Positions 42,627-51,964 of a stretch of 64,000 bases of DNA are shown here, piece by piece. Source of the DNA: CBFHND01 sp965657085 (GTDB lineage Bacteria > Pseudomonadota > Alphaproteobacteria > Rhodobacterales > Rhodobacteraceae); the NCBI GenBank assembly GCA_965657085.1, contig CBFHND010000006.1, positions 62,001 through 126,000 of the forward strand, given 5' to 3'. The translations under genes and the position numbers were made by a program. Under the pieces are notes generated by a model. The model was given only the letters and a program-made list of their open reading frames with translations, was not told the origin of the DNA and made no database searches. Within the stretch, counting starts at the first letter, position 1. Every line of letters begins with the position of its first letter.

Positions 42627-45442
42627 TTGCCCACCTTCCATGTCAGGTTTTCGGGGCCGGTGCCCACCGGGGATTTGATCGGGTCCAACGTTGGCTGGCT
42701 TTCTGTTGGCGGTTTGATCGCCTTTTCGATGCGCACCTTCAGGTCGAACCACGCGGCCTGACCGGTGATGGGATCAGAGTTGGCCCAGCGCAGCCCGTCG
42801 CCCTTGGGCGGCAGCAGTTCGTGAATGAGGTGGTTGAGCAAGAAGCCCTTGGTCGCTTCGGGCGCGTCCTCTTCCAGCGCCCATGCGCCTTTGCGCTTGC
42901 CGATCGCGTTCCATGTCCAGACGGTGTTTTCATTCAGGGCCGCCATTTCCAGCACCGGCACGGTGATCGTACCATGCGGCGAGGTGACGGTGGCCCATTC
43001 CCCATCCACAAGGTCGTTGTCGCGCATCAGTTTTGTCGGCAGGTACAACGGGTTGTGGCCATGCAACTGGCGCAGCCACGCGTTTTGCGATCCCCAGCTG
43101 TGATACATCGCCATCGGGCGCTGAGTCAGCGCGGTGATGGGGAAGTCGGTGGCGTGGTTGTCGGCGCTGGTGTCGTACCAGATGGGCAACGGGTCCATCG
43201 TGTCGATGATGCGTTGGCGCAGATGCTCGGGCGGCTGCCGGTCCCCGTGTCCTTCGGCCGCCAGTTGGAAGCGGCGCATCGGTTCGACATAGAGCTGGAA
43301 GAGATAGGGCTGGGGGCTGTCATATAGCCCCATTCCCACGGCCCAGTCCTGATAGGCGGTGTTCCATGGTTTGTAGTAGTTTGCCCCCTCGGGGATGTGT
43401 TCAACGAAGAAGCCGCCGTTCTCGATGTAGTTGTCGAGCTGGCCTTCGTTCACACCACCACGACCTGATTGCAGGCCCGTGTCGCCCATGCGCCACCCGG
43501 CAAGGGGGCCAATGCCCGGCTTGCGTTCGTGGTTGACGATATAGTCTGCGTAATCGGCGTATTTCTGGCTGCCATCTTCGTTGGTAAAGCCGGGCAGGTT
43601 TAGTTTTGCACCAAGTTCGCACAGCACGGATTGGAACCCACGCACATCCCGGTCAGGTTCGATCACGGGCCACCGGATCGCATCGGCGGCGGCGTCGGCT
43701 TCGCAGATCGGGCGATCCAGCAGCGAAATACAATCGTGCCGTTCGAGGTAAGTGGTGTCTGGCAGGATCAGATCGGCATAGGCCACCATTTCCGAGCTGT
43801 AGGCATCGGAATAGATGATGCGGGGGATCACGTAGTCGCCGTTTTCATCCTTGTCCGTCAGCATGTCGATCACGCCGCGCGTGTTCATCGACGAATTCCA
43901 CGACATGTTGGCCATGTACATGAACAGCGTGTCAATCTTGTAGGGATCACCCGCGTAGGCGTTCGAGATCACCATGTGCATCAGCCCGTGGGCCGACATC
44001 GGGTTTTCCCACGTGAACGCCTTGTCGATGCGCGCGGGTGTGCCGTCGTCCTTCAGGGCCAGATCGTCGGGGCCGTGGACAAAGCCCAGATGTGGACCGT
44101 CAAGCGGCGCTTCGGGTGTGACCTTGCAATGTGGCTTGGGGTGGACGGAGCTGGGCTTGGGATAGGGCGGCTTGAAGCGGAAGCCGCCGGGCACTTCGAC
44201 GGTGCCGAGGATGATTTGCAGCACGTGCAGGGCGCGACAGGTTTGGAAACCGTTGGCGTGGGCACTGATTCCGCGCATGGCGTGGAAGCTGACAGGGCGG
44301 CCCGTCATGGTCTTATGCGTTTCACCGCGGAAGTCGGTCCACTCGTGGTCCAGATCAAACGCTTCCTCAAAAGCCACGCGCGCCAGTTCGGCGGCAATGG
44401 CGCGGATGCGGTCGGCTGGGATCCCCACGCGGTCTGCCACGGCCTCGGGGGCGTATTCGTCGCTGAGGTAACGGTCAGCCATCAGGTGCATCACGGGGCG
44501 ATGTGTGATCCCGGCTGCGCGGTGCGATGCGCTGAGGTCGGGTTTGACGCCCGGTTGATCGAAAGGTGTCAACTTGCCGGTGTCGCGGTCGATGACCAGT
44601 TCCTTGCCATCTTCGTCGCGCATCAGAAGGCCAAATTCGGGCGACTTTTCATCGCCGTTCACAAGGCAGGCGGCATTGGTATAGCGCGCAAGGTAATCCA
44701 CATCGATCTTGCCCGCCTTCATCAGGCAATGGATCATCGCCATGATGAAGAGGCCATCGGTACCGGGCGTGATGCCTACCCAATCATCGGCGACCGCGTT
44801 GTAACCGGTGCGTATGGGATTGACCCCGATCACACGTGCACCGCGCGCCTTGATCTTGCCGATGCCCATCTTGATCGGGTTGCTGTCGTGGTCTTCGGCC
44901 ACGCCAAAGAGCATGAACAGCTTGGTGTGGTCCCAATCGGGCTGGCCGAATTCCCAGAACGCGCCGCCCATGGTGTAGATGCCTGCCGCGGCCATGTTGA
45001 CCGAACAGAACCCGCCGTGGGCCGCGTAGTTCGGCGTGCCGAAATTCTGCGCCCAGAAGGACGTGAATGACTGCGACTGATCCCGGCCCGTGAAAAAGGC
45101 CAGCTTGGATGGATCATCCTTGCGAATGGGTTCGAGCCAGTCAGTGGCGATTTGCAGGGCTTCTTCCCAGCTGATCTCTTCGAACTCGCCCGATCCGCGT
45201 TCGCCCACCCGTTTCAGGGGCGCGCGCAGACGCGACGGTGCGTTGACCTGCATGATGCCCGCCGATCCCTTGGCGCACAGAACGCCCTGGTTCACCGGGT
45301 GGTCGCGGTTGCCTTCGATATAGGTCACCTTGCCATCTTTCATGTGTACGTTGATGCCGCAGCGGCAGGCGCACATGTAGCAGGTGGTCTTGCGCACCTC
45401 GTCCGAGACCTTGGGGTGCAGGTCGATCTTGGGCTGGTTCAT
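42623..45442 (-). CDS. soeA: Sulfite dehydrogenase molybdopterin subunit SoeA
   Basis: The 939-residue enzyme oxidises sulfite to sulfate. It has a [4Fe-4S] site C21-x2-C24-x3-C28 with C56, the metal-ligand region AHGGFCSVNM with Cys146, and the C-terminal molybdopterin-dinucleotide domain. There is no twin-arginine signal: the protein begins MNQPKIDLHPKVSDEVRKTT, so it works in the cytoplasm, as known for SoeABC. It lies directly after pta (ATGA) in an operon with xsc, whose product releases the sulfite. Related enzymes reduce DMSO, tetrathionate or polysulfide, but the gene context favours sulfite. Confidence 0.9.
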   Translation of the reverse strand: MNQPKIDLHPKVSDEVRKTTCYMCACRCGINVHMKDGKVTYIEGNRDHPVNQGVLCAKGSAGIMQVNAPSRLRAPLKRVGERGSGEFEEISWEEALQIATDWLEPIRKDDPSKLAFFTGRDQSQSFTSFWAQNFGTPNYAAHGGFCSVNMAAAGIYTMGGAFWEFGQPDWDHTKLFMLFGVAEDHDSNPIKMGIGKIKARGARVIGVNPIRTGYNAVADDWVGITPGTDGLFIMAMIHCLMKAGKIDVDYLARYTNAACLVNGDEKSPEFGLLMRDEDGKELVIDRDTGKLTPFDQPGVKPDLSASHRAAGITHRPVMHLMADRYLSDEYAPEAVADRVGIPADRIRAIAAELARVAFEEAFDLDHEWTDFRGETHKTMTGRPVSFHAMRGISAHANGFQTCRALHVLQIILGTVEVPGGFRFKPPYPKPSSVHPKPHCKVTPEAPLDGPHLGFVHGPDDLALKDDGTPARIDKAFTWENPMSAHGLMHMVISNAYAGDPYKIDTLFMYMANMSWNSSMNTRGVIDMLTDKDENGDYVIPRIIYSDAYSSEMVAYADLILPDTTYLERHDCISLLDRPICEADAAADAIRWPVIEPDRDVRGFQSVLCELGAKLNLPGFTNEDGSQKYADYADYIVNHERKPGIGPLAGWRMGDTGLQSGRGGVNEGQLDNYIENGGFFVEHIPEGANYYKPWNTAYQDWAVGMGLYDSPQPYLFQLYVEPMRRFQLAAEGHGDRQPPEHLRQRIIDTMDPLPIWYDTSADNHATDFPITALTQRPMAMYHSWGSQNAWLRQLHGHNPLYLPTKLMRDNDLVDGEWATVTSPHGTITVPVLEMAALNENTVWTWNAIGKRKGAWALEEDAPEATKGFLLNHLIHELLPPKGDGLRWANSDPITGQAAWFDLKVRIEKAIKPPTESQPTLDPIKSPVGTGPENLTWKVGK

Positions 45443-46452
45443 GTGCGCTCCTGTAAGCTGGCCGCCTGAAGGGCGGTGACCGCGATCATATTTACAACGT
45501 CACCTGCGGTACACCCGCGGCTAAGGTCGTTTGCGGGTTTGGCGAGGCCCTGAAGAATTGGGCCAATGGCTGTGCACCCACCAACCCGCTGAGCAATCTT
45601 GTAACCGATATTGCCTGCATCGAGGTTGGGAAAAATCATTACGTTGGCTTGGCCCGCGACATCTGAGCCCGGAGATTTCGAGGCGCCAACATCCGGGACA
45701 AAGGCAGCATCGAACTGCAATTCACCGTCCGAGGCGATTTCCGGGTGTTGCTCTTGCAGAATTCCGGTCGCCTCGGTGACTTTCGAGACGTTGGGATGGC
45801 GGGCACTTCCCTTGGTGGAAAAGGACAGCATTGCGACCTTGGGCGTCTCGCTCAGTAGAGCCTTGCAAGATGCTGCCGATTGTGCGGCGATGGCCGCCAG
45901 TTCGGGGGCGGATGGGTCGATAACCAGACCGCTGTCGGAAAAGATCATGGCGCTGCGGCCGGAAGAATGCGCTTCGGGCAGGACCATGAGGAAAAAGCTG
46001 GACACCAGGGCTGCGTCCTTGGCTTTGCCAATCACTTGGAGGGCTGCGCGCACGGTGTCGGATGTGGTCGCCACGGCGCCGCCCACGGTGCCATCGGCCT
46101 GCCCCATGCGGACCAGTGCCGCGGCAAAGATCAGCGGGTCGCGCGCTTGGGCCTCCGCGATGTCGCGGCTTAGGCCCTTGTGCTTGCGCAGTTCGAAAAA
46201 CGTGTCGGCGACCGCTGCTGTCAGGTCGGAGGTTTCTGGGTCTTCGATACGAATATCATCCGATGCAGCCGCGCCCTGTTTGGCCAACTCGGCGGCGATG
46301 GTTTCGGCGGGACCAACAAGGATCACCCGACCAAGGCCAATGCGCACCGCTTCAACGGCTGCGGCCACGATCCGGGGATCGTGGCCTTCGCTCAGTGCGA
46401 TGCAAGCGGGGTGCGCCGCGGCACGGGCCTGAAGATCAGCCAGTACCGTCAT
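45439..46452 (-). CDS. pta: Phosphate acetyltransferase
   Basis: The 337-residue protein is the short form of Pta: ALSEGHDPRIVAAAVEAV at the start, the GAVATTSDTVRAALQVIG segment, and the end IGPILQGLAKPANDLSRGC. It converts acetyl phosphate from Xsc to acetyl-CoA. It lies 40 bases after xsc and overlaps soeA. The extra N-terminal domains of enterobacterial Pta are absent, as in other sulfonate-degrading roseobacters. Confidence 0.93.
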   Translation of the reverse strand: MTVLADLQARAAAHPACIALSEGHDPRIVAAAVEAVRIGLGRVILVGPAETIAAELAKQGAAASDDIRIEDPETSDLTAAVADTFFELRKHKGLSRDIAEAQARDPLIFAAALVRMGQADGTVGGAVATTSDTVRAALQVIGKAKDAALVSSFFLMVLPEAHSSGRSAMIFSDSGLVIDPSAPELAAIAAQSAASCKALLSETPKVAMLSFSTKGSARHPNVSKVTEATGILQEQHPEIASDGELQFDAAFVPDVGASKSPGSDVAGQANVMIFPNLDAGNIGYKIAQRVGGCTAIGPILQGLAKPANDLSRGCTAGDVVNMIAVTALQAASLQERT

Positions 46453-46492
46453 GCGGCGCGCCCTTTTGTGATGGGTCCAGAGGCCACGCGCC

Positions 46493-48274
46493 TTATGCGC
46501 CGGTCTGCGGGACCATGTCGTCGGCGGACACGCCGGCCACAGACACAGGCTTTTTCATGGCGTCGCGTCGGAAGGGTTCACCCAGTTCCTGGTTCAGCAG
46601 AACCTCGATCAAGGTGGTCTTGCCGTTGTTCATCTGATCGTCGATCGCCTTGTTGAGGGCCGCCGTCAGTTCGTCCATCGTTTTGACCTGAACACCTTCG
46701 AGACCACAAGCCTGCGCGATACCGGCATAAGACACGGATGTGTCCAGTTCGGTACCGACAAAGTTGTCATCGAACCACAGGGTCGAGTTCCGCTTTTCCG
46801 CGCCCCACTGGTAGTTGCGGAAGACGATTTGCGTGATCGCAGGCCAGTCACCGCGACCGATGGCCGTCAGTTCGTTGACCGCGATGCCGAATGCGCCGTC
46901 GCCTGCAAAGCCTACGACAGGCACGTCGGGCTGGCCGATCTTGGCGCCGACAATGGCCGGCAGGCCGTAGCCACAGGGGCCGAACAGGCCGGGTGCGAGG
47001 TATTTGCGGCCCTCGTCAAAGTCGGGGTAGGCGTTGCCGATGGCACAGTTGTTGCCGATGTCCGAGCTGATGATCGCTTCACGGGGCAGGGCGGACTGAA
47101 TCGCGCGCCATGCCATGCGGGGGCTCATCCAGTCGGGTTTGTCCGCGCGGGCGCGTTGGTTCCACGTGGTGCCGGGATCGTCGTCTTCGTGATCCATCGA
47201 CGACAGCTGCTGCGCCCATGTGGATTTCGCCTTTGCGATGGCCGCCTTGCGGTCGGCGCGGCCTGCGTCACCGGCATCATCCGACAGTTGGTTCAGAATG
47301 CCACGTGCCACCTTGGCCGCGTCGCCAACGATACCCACCGAGACCTTCTTGGTCAGGCCGATGCGATCCGGGTTGATGTCGACCTGGATGATCTTGGCGT
47401 CTGTGGGCCAGTAGTCCATGCCGTAGCCGGGCAGGGTCGAGAACGGGTTGAGGCGTGTGCCGAGGCAGACAACCACATCCGCGTTCTTGATCAGTTCCAT
47501 GCCCGCCTTCGAACCGTTGTAGCCCAATGGGCCAGCAAAGAGCGGGTGCGATCCGGGGAAGGCATCGTTGTGCTGGTAACCGACACAAACGGGCGCATCC
47601 AGACGCTCGGCCAGATCCATCGATGCCTGAATGCCGCCTTGCGACAGAACAACGCCCGCACCGTTCAGGATCACGGGGTTCTTGGCTTCGGAAATCATCT
47701 TGGCCGCTTCGGCGACGGAGTTTTCACCACCCGGCGACACTTCGAAGTTGATGGGGTCGGGAATTTCGATGTCCACGACCTGCGTCCAGAAATCGCGCGG
47801 GATGTTCAACTGTGCGGGGCCGGACAGGCGCTTGGCCTGGCTGATCACGCGGGTCAGAACCTCGGCGACGCGGGTCGGGTCGCGCACTTCTTCCTGGTAG
47901 GCGACCATGTCCTCGAACAGCTTCATCTGTTCGACCTCCTGGAAACCACCTTGGCCGATGGTCTTGTTGGCGGCCTGCGGTGTAACCAACAATAGCGGCG
48001 TGTGGTTCCAATATGCGGTTTTTACGGCTGTGACGAAGTTTGTGATGCCGGGGCCGTTTTGCGCGATCATCATCGACACTTTGCCGGTCGCGCGGGTGTA
48101 ACCATCGGACATCATGCCGGCAGAACCTTCATGGGCGCAGTCCCAGAACTTGATCCCGGCTGCGGGAAACAGGTCCGAAATCGGCATCATGGCCGAGCCG
48201 ATGATGCCAAAGGCATGTTCAATGCCATGTTTTTGCAGCGTTTTTACGAATGCTTCTTCAGTCGTCATTTTCAT
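46493..48274 (-). CDS. xsc: Sulfoacetaldehyde acetyltransferase
   Basis: The 593-residue thiamine-diphosphate enzyme splits sulfoacetaldehyde with phosphate into sulfite and acetyl phosphate. Evidence: the start MKMTTEEAFVKTLQKHGIEH, the active glutamate in DCAHEGSAGMM, and the ThDP/Mg motif GDGAFGIAVNEL with the asparagine in FRNYQWGAEKRNS. The family wording GIIGSAMMPISDLFP is diagnostic for Xsc. I choose 48274 because GGAG lies 9 bases before it and characterised proteins begin there; 48292 is an in-frame alternative without a ribosome site. Confidence 0.95.
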   Translation of the reverse strand: MKMTTEEAFVKTLQKHGIEHAFGIIGSAMMPISDLFPAAGIKFWDCAHEGSAGMMSDGYTRATGKVSMMIAQNGPGITNFVTAVKTAYWNHTPLLLVTPQAANKTIGQGGFQEVEQMKLFEDMVAYQEEVRDPTRVAEVLTRVISQAKRLSGPAQLNIPRDFWTQVVDIEIPDPINFEVSPGGENSVAEAAKMISEAKNPVILNGAGVVLSQGGIQASMDLAERLDAPVCVGYQHNDAFPGSHPLFAGPLGYNGSKAGMELIKNADVVVCLGTRLNPFSTLPGYGMDYWPTDAKIIQVDINPDRIGLTKKVSVGIVGDAAKVARGILNQLSDDAGDAGRADRKAAIAKAKSTWAQQLSSMDHEDDDPGTTWNQRARADKPDWMSPRMAWRAIQSALPREAIISSDIGNNCAIGNAYPDFDEGRKYLAPGLFGPCGYGLPAIVGAKIGQPDVPVVGFAGDGAFGIAVNELTAIGRGDWPAITQIVFRNYQWGAEKRNSTLWFDDNFVGTELDTSVSYAGIAQACGLEGVQVKTMDELTAALNKAIDDQMNNGKTTLIEVLLNQELGEPFRRDAMKKPVSVAGVSADDMVPQTGA

Positions 48275-48349
48275 GGGAAGTGTCTCCGCCATAGGATGAA
48301 TGGGTGATTCCGGGTTTGGGTGGAACCTAAAAGGCCGCAGCACCTGCCG

Positions 48350-48359
48350 TTAGGGCCAG
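48350..48359 (-). promoter_or_regulatory. Candidate TauR box upstream of xsc
   Basis: Minus strand CTGGCCCTAA, 76 bases upstream of the xsc start. It differs at one position from CTGGACYTAA, the direct repeat that I recall as the TauR target in Rhodobacter capsulatus. It is in the short gap after the tauR stop codon. Confidence 0.5.
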
Positions 48360-48373
48360 TTGGGGGTGCCAGA

Positions 48374-49837
48374 TCAGGCCAGAGCATCGATTGCTCCGGC
48401 GATGAGGTTCACGCCTTCGGGTATGCGTGCCGAAGGGATGGAAGAATAGGCGAGCCTGTAGAAGTGCTTTGGCTGATCGGGACCGTTGAAAAACGATTGA
48501 CCCGGTTCGATCAGAACGCTTTGCGCCTGCAGGCTGCGGGCCAGTGACGTGGTGTCGACATGTGTGGGCGCGCGCATCCAGAAGGACGATCCGCCAAAGG
48601 CACCCTGCCCAGCGATCTGCAGACCGGCGTCGGTGATCGCCTGTTGCATTACCTCGCGCCGTTCATGCAGCGCCGAGCCCATGCGCCGCACAAGCGCGTC
48701 GTAATGACCCAGCGACAGGAAATAGGCGGCGGTGCGCTGGATGTGACCGGGAGGATGGCGCAGCACGGAGGCGCGCAGGGCACGGGCTTCGCGAATGAAA
48801 GGCTCGGACCCCACCAGATAGCCAAGGCGCAGACCGGGGAAGAGCGACTTGGAAAAGCTGCCGACGTAGATCACGCGCCCATCGGTATCGAGGGACTTGA
48901 GCGCGGGCGAGGGCGGCTTCAGGAAAGACATCTCAAATTCGTAGTCGTCCTCGACAATCAGCGCGTCCATGTCCCGCGCTCGGTCCAGAAGCGCGCGCCG
49001 TCGGTCCAGCGGCATCGTGGCCGTTGTGGGACACTGGTGGCTGGGGGTAGTGAAAATAACGTCTGTATCCGGGGGGATAGCATCGGGTGGCAGACCGTTT
49101 TGATCCACGCGAACCTGTGCCAGATGGCAACGCGACTGGTTCAGGATGTCGCGCAGTGCGTGGTAACAGGGATCTTCGATCGCGGCCTTGCGGCGCTGGG
49201 TCAAAAGCACTTGCGTGGTCAACCAAAGCGCGTTCTGCGCACCAAGGGTGATCAGCACCTGTTCGGGCTGTGCGGTGATACCCCGGCGGGGCAGGGTGTG
49301 GCGCACGATGAATTCGATCAGCTGGGGATCGTCCTGATCGTAGTAGTCGGTGGTCAGGGGGCCGAAATCACGCTGGCCCAAGGCTTGCAGGGCGCAGAGC
49401 CGCCAGTTGGCGTGATCGAAAAGCGTCGGATCAGCTTGGCCGTAAATGAACGGATATCTGAAACGGGCCCAGTCCTGCGGTTTCGTCGGCGTTTGCCCCC
49501 CGGAAAATCGTTGCCCAATGGCGCGCGACCAATCCACGGCATCGGTGCTGCTGACTTGGGCAGTGAAGTTGGGAGGCACGGGTGCGTTGTCCGACACGAA
49601 GTAGCCGGAGCGCCCGCGCGAGGTCAGGTAGTCATTGGCCAGCAGTTCCGTATAGCTGAGCGTGACGGTGATCCGGCTAACGCCGAGGTGCATGGCCAGT
49701 TTGCGGGTCGAGGGCAGTTTCTCTCCGGGTTGAAAACGACCGGACAGAATGCCTTGGGCAATCATCTGCTGAATCTGGCTTTGAAGGGTGCCCTGGGAAT
49801 CGGGGTGCAAAAAGAAGGTTTCAACGGGAAGCGCCAT
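48374..49837 (-). CDS. tauR: TauR, MocR-type activator of taurine genes
   Basis: The 487-residue protein has a GntR-type winged helix in 1-80 (LQSQIQQMIAQGILSGRFQPG, STRKLAMHLGVSRITVTLSYTEL). An aminotransferase-like domain follows, with the PLP lysine in YVGSFSKSLFPGLRLGYLVG. In Rhodobacter capsulatus TauR activates taurine use genes; here it lies between xsc and tpa, which supports the name. It should sense taurine or an adduct with PLP. Sequences resembling its site occur just upstream of its own start. Confidence 0.92.
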   Translation of the reverse strand: MALPVETFFLHPDSQGTLQSQIQQMIAQGILSGRFQPGEKLPSTRKLAMHLGVSRITVTLSYTELLANDYLTSRGRSGYFVSDNAPVPPNFTAQVSSTDAVDWSRAIGQRFSGGQTPTKPQDWARFRYPFIYGQADPTLFDHANWRLCALQALGQRDFGPLTTDYYDQDDPQLIEFIVRHTLPRRGITAQPEQVLITLGAQNALWLTTQVLLTQRRKAAIEDPCYHALRDILNQSRCHLAQVRVDQNGLPPDAIPPDTDVIFTTPSHQCPTTATMPLDRRRALLDRARDMDALIVEDDYEFEMSFLKPPSPALKSLDTDGRVIYVGSFSKSLFPGLRLGYLVGSEPFIREARALRASVLRHPPGHIQRTAAYFLSLGHYDALVRRMGSALHERREVMQQAITDAGLQIAGQGAFGGSSFWMRAPTHVDTTSLARSLQAQSVLIEPGQSFFNGPDQPKHFYRLAYSSIPSARIPEGVNLIAGAIDALA

Positions 49838-49851
49838 GACCCGAGTTTAAA

Positions 49852-49883
49852 CTGGACTTATCCCGGGATCAATGTGGCCCTAA
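49852..49883 (+). promoter_or_regulatory. Pair of TauR-like direct repeats upstream of tauR
   Basis: CTGGACTTAT (49852-49861) and GTGGCCCTAA (49874-49883) are direct repeats 22 bases apart, about two helix turns. The first matches CTGGACYTAA at nine of ten positions and the second at eight. They begin 15 bases upstream of the tauR start, fitting autoregulation or a start-region operator. Confidence 0.55.
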
Positions 49884-50074
49884 TTGAGTGCGAAAAGAGG
49901 GTGATGACGGACGTGTTCCAGGGAGGTGATTGTTGCAAGTCTCTGAAATAATTGAGAATAAAAGTCCCATTTTTTGAAAGGGTCGCAGCAACAACGGTCG
50001 CAACCATTCGGAAAACGGTCACGGGATTCTGGATTTCGGGGGTGTGTCGGGGAGAATCGTCTGGGAAAGGGCGC

Positions 50075-50098
50075 AAGGTGGGGCGAACCCCACCTTAC
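50075..50098. repeat. Palindromic GTARGGYGGG repeat, copy 1
   Basis: AAGGTGGGG (50075-50083), loop CGAA, CCCCACCTT (50088-50096): a perfect 9-base stem with a tetraloop. On the minus strand it starts GTAAGGTGGGG, 8 bases after the stop codon of the lipoprotein gene, so it may also shape the 3' end of that transcript. Confidence 0.65.
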
Positions 50099-50105
50099 GG
50101 AAGTT

Positions 50106-50363
50106 TTAAGGGCAGGCTGCCAGATAGCGGGAGCCGTCGGCGCGTTGATACACGCAGTCGCCGTTTTGCGTTTTGCCGATGTAGTTGCCAGCGGCACCGC
50201 CCAAAGCGGCCCCGATCAGCGCGCCTTGCACCTTGTCGTCGCTGCCGGACACGGATGCACCGATTGCGGCCCCAGCCAGAGCACCGACCGCGGTTGAATC
50301 ACTTGTGGTTTCGCACGCTGCAAGAGCAGCGATCAGTGGCAGAAAGAAAAGAACTTTTTTCAT
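50106..50363 (-). CDS. Small glycine-zipper lipoprotein
   Basis: The 85-residue protein has a lipoprotein signal with lipobox LAAC (cysteine 17), a glycine zipper (VGALAGAAIGASVSG and GALIGAALGGAAGNYIG) and a short C-terminal part with two more cysteines (GDCVYQ, AACP). It should sit in the outer membrane. It lies between tauR and tpa but has no evident link to taurine. A GGAGACTG ribosome site precedes it. Confidence 0.8.
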   Translation of the reverse strand: MKKVLFFLPLIAALAACETTSDSTAVGALAGAAIGASVSGSDDKVQGALIGAALGGAAGNYIGKTQNGDCVYQRADGSRYLAACP

Positions 50364-50521
50364 GAGCAGTCTCCTTGGATGACTCCAGAAACGCCTGATG
50401 CTGCCTGCTGTTCCATGATCTTGATCAATTCAGGTTTTTATCAGCGGCCCGACGCCGAAATCGGAATATGGCTGCGGCAGGGTTCTGCCCAATTCGATCT
50501 ACGTGCCCTTGTCAGACGCAA

Positions 50522-50547
50522 AAGACGGGCCAAATGGCCCGCCTTAC
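50522..50547 (-). terminator. Terminator of tpa, also palindromic repeat copy 2
   Basis: On the minus strand GTAAGGCGGGCC-ATTT-GGCCCGTC forms a long stem with one mismatch and is followed by TTTT. It lies about 25 bases after the tpa stop, in the right place for a rho-independent terminator, and shares GTARGGYGGG with the copies near 50075 and 53434. Confidence 0.75.
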
Positions 50548-50569
50548 ACGCATTTTTTGAAGGGTGACG

Positions 50570-51964
50570 TTATCCGAAGACGTCTGTCAGCGCCTTGTCC
50601 ACTGCGCCACAGATGTGGTCGATGTCGTCCTTGGTTGCGATCAACGCGGGCGAGAAACACAGGGTGTTGTTCTTGCCGGGGAGTGACCGGTTGGTGGCGC
50701 CGATGATCACACCTTGCGCCATGCAGTTGCCGACGACGGCCTGCACCTGTGCCTCGGCGGCGGGCGCGCGGGTGTCGCGGTCCGAGACCAGTTCGGCCCC
50801 CACAAACAGACCCTTGCCGCGCACCTGGCCAATGATCGCGTGCTTGTCAGCAAGATCTTCAAGCTGATCGATCATGTAGTTGCCCATGTCGGTGGTGTTT
50901 TGCAGCAGGCCCTCGTCTTCGATGATGCGCATGTTCTCGATCGCCGCGGCGGGTCCCGCGGTGCATCCGCCAAAGGTCGAGATGTCGCGGAAGTAGTTCA
51001 TGGGATCGCTTGGATCGTCCTTGAACGCCGAGAATACATCTTCGGTGGTGACAAGACAGGCGATGGCCGCATAGCCCGACGCGACACCCTTGGCCATTGT
51101 CACCATGTCCGGCTGAATGCCGTAGTGCTGATAGCCGAACCATGTGCCGGTGCGGCCCACGCCACAGACCACTTCGTCGATGTGCAAAAGGATATCGTAC
51201 TGTTTGCAGATTTCCTGCACCCGGTCCCAGTAACCATCGGGCGGGGTAATAACACCACCACCTGCTGTCACAGGTTCAAGGCAGAGCGCGCCAACGGTGT
51301 CGGGCCCTTCGGCCAGAATGACCTTTTCGATCTGGTTTGCCGCCCAGACGCCGTAGCCTTCCTGCGGTGCGCCGTCCTGTTCAAAGGCGCGGTATTCAAG
51401 GCAATGCGGCACACGCACGAAACCGGGTGTGAACGGCCCGTATTGCGCGCCACGCTCGTCCTGGCCACCGGCGCTGAGGCAGGCGATGGTCGTGCCGTGG
51501 TAATCACGGTCACGGTAGAGCACCTTGTGCTTCTTGCCGCCGTATTTCTTGTGCGCGATCTGGCGCACCATCTTGAAGGCTTTCTCGTTCGCCTCCGAGC
51601 CGGAGTTGCAATAGTACATGCGGCTGAGGCCGGGCATCTTGTCGAGCAGCTTTTCCGCGAAGATTGCGCCGGGGATCGATCCTGCAGAGCCCGCAAAGTA
51701 GTTCATTTTGACCAGTTGGTCGCGCACGGCATCCGCAATGGATTCGCGGCCATAGCCCACATTGACCGTCCAGACACCGCCAGACACCGCATCTAGGTGC
51801 TCCTTGCCCTTCTGGTCCCAGACCTTCATGCCCTTGCCTTCGACGATGATACGCGGATCGATCGCAGATTCGAACGGCTGGTGCTGGATCAAGTGATGCC
51901 AAACATTTTTGCGGTCAGCTTCGACAACGCGCGAGATGTCGTTTTCGTTGAAAGTACCGTCCAT
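50570..51964 (-). CDS. tpa: Taurine-pyruvate aminotransferase
   Basis: The 464-residue class III aminotransferase has the PLP lysine in MAKGVASGYAA, the family motif HIDEVVCGVGRTGTWFG (about 255-271), and YHGTTIACLSAGG. The start DISRVVEADRKNVWHHL and the length match Tpa of Paracoccus and Ruegeria. It transfers the amino group of taurine to pyruvate, giving sulfoacetaldehyde and alanine. Alanine must be recycled by a dehydrogenase not present here. It is divergent from tauABC. Confidence 0.93.
   Translation of the reverse strand: MDGTFNENDISRVVEADRKNVWHHLIQHQPFESAIDPRIIVEGKGMKVWDQKGKEHLDAVSGGVWTVNVGYGRESIADAVRDQLVKMNYFAGSAGSIPGAIFAEKLLDKMPGLSRMYYCNSGSEANEKAFKMVRQIAHKKYGGKKHKVLYRDRDYHGTTIACLSAGGQDERGAQYGPFTPGFVRVPHCLEYRAFEQDGAPQEGYGVWAANQIEKVILAEGPDTVGALCLEPVTAGGGVITPPDGYWDRVQEICKQYDILLHIDEVVCGVGRTGTWFGYQHYGIQPDMVTMAKGVASGYAAIACLVTTEDVFSAFKDDPSDPMNYFRDISTFGGCTAGPAAAIENMRIIEDEGLLQNTTDMGNYMIDQLEDLADKHAIIGQVRGKGLFVGAELVSDRDTRAPAAEAQVQAVVGNCMAQGVIIGATNRSLPGKNNTLCFSPALIATKDDIDHICGAVDKALTDVFG

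Noticed and set aside
43631..45070. A 479-codon frame on the plus strand opposite soeA
   Set aside because: Its histidine-, valine- and glycine-rich translation is typical of antisense to a GC-rich gene and matches no family.
46829..47995. A 388-codon frame opposite xsc
   Set aside because: Antisense shadow; xsc on the other strand is unambiguous.
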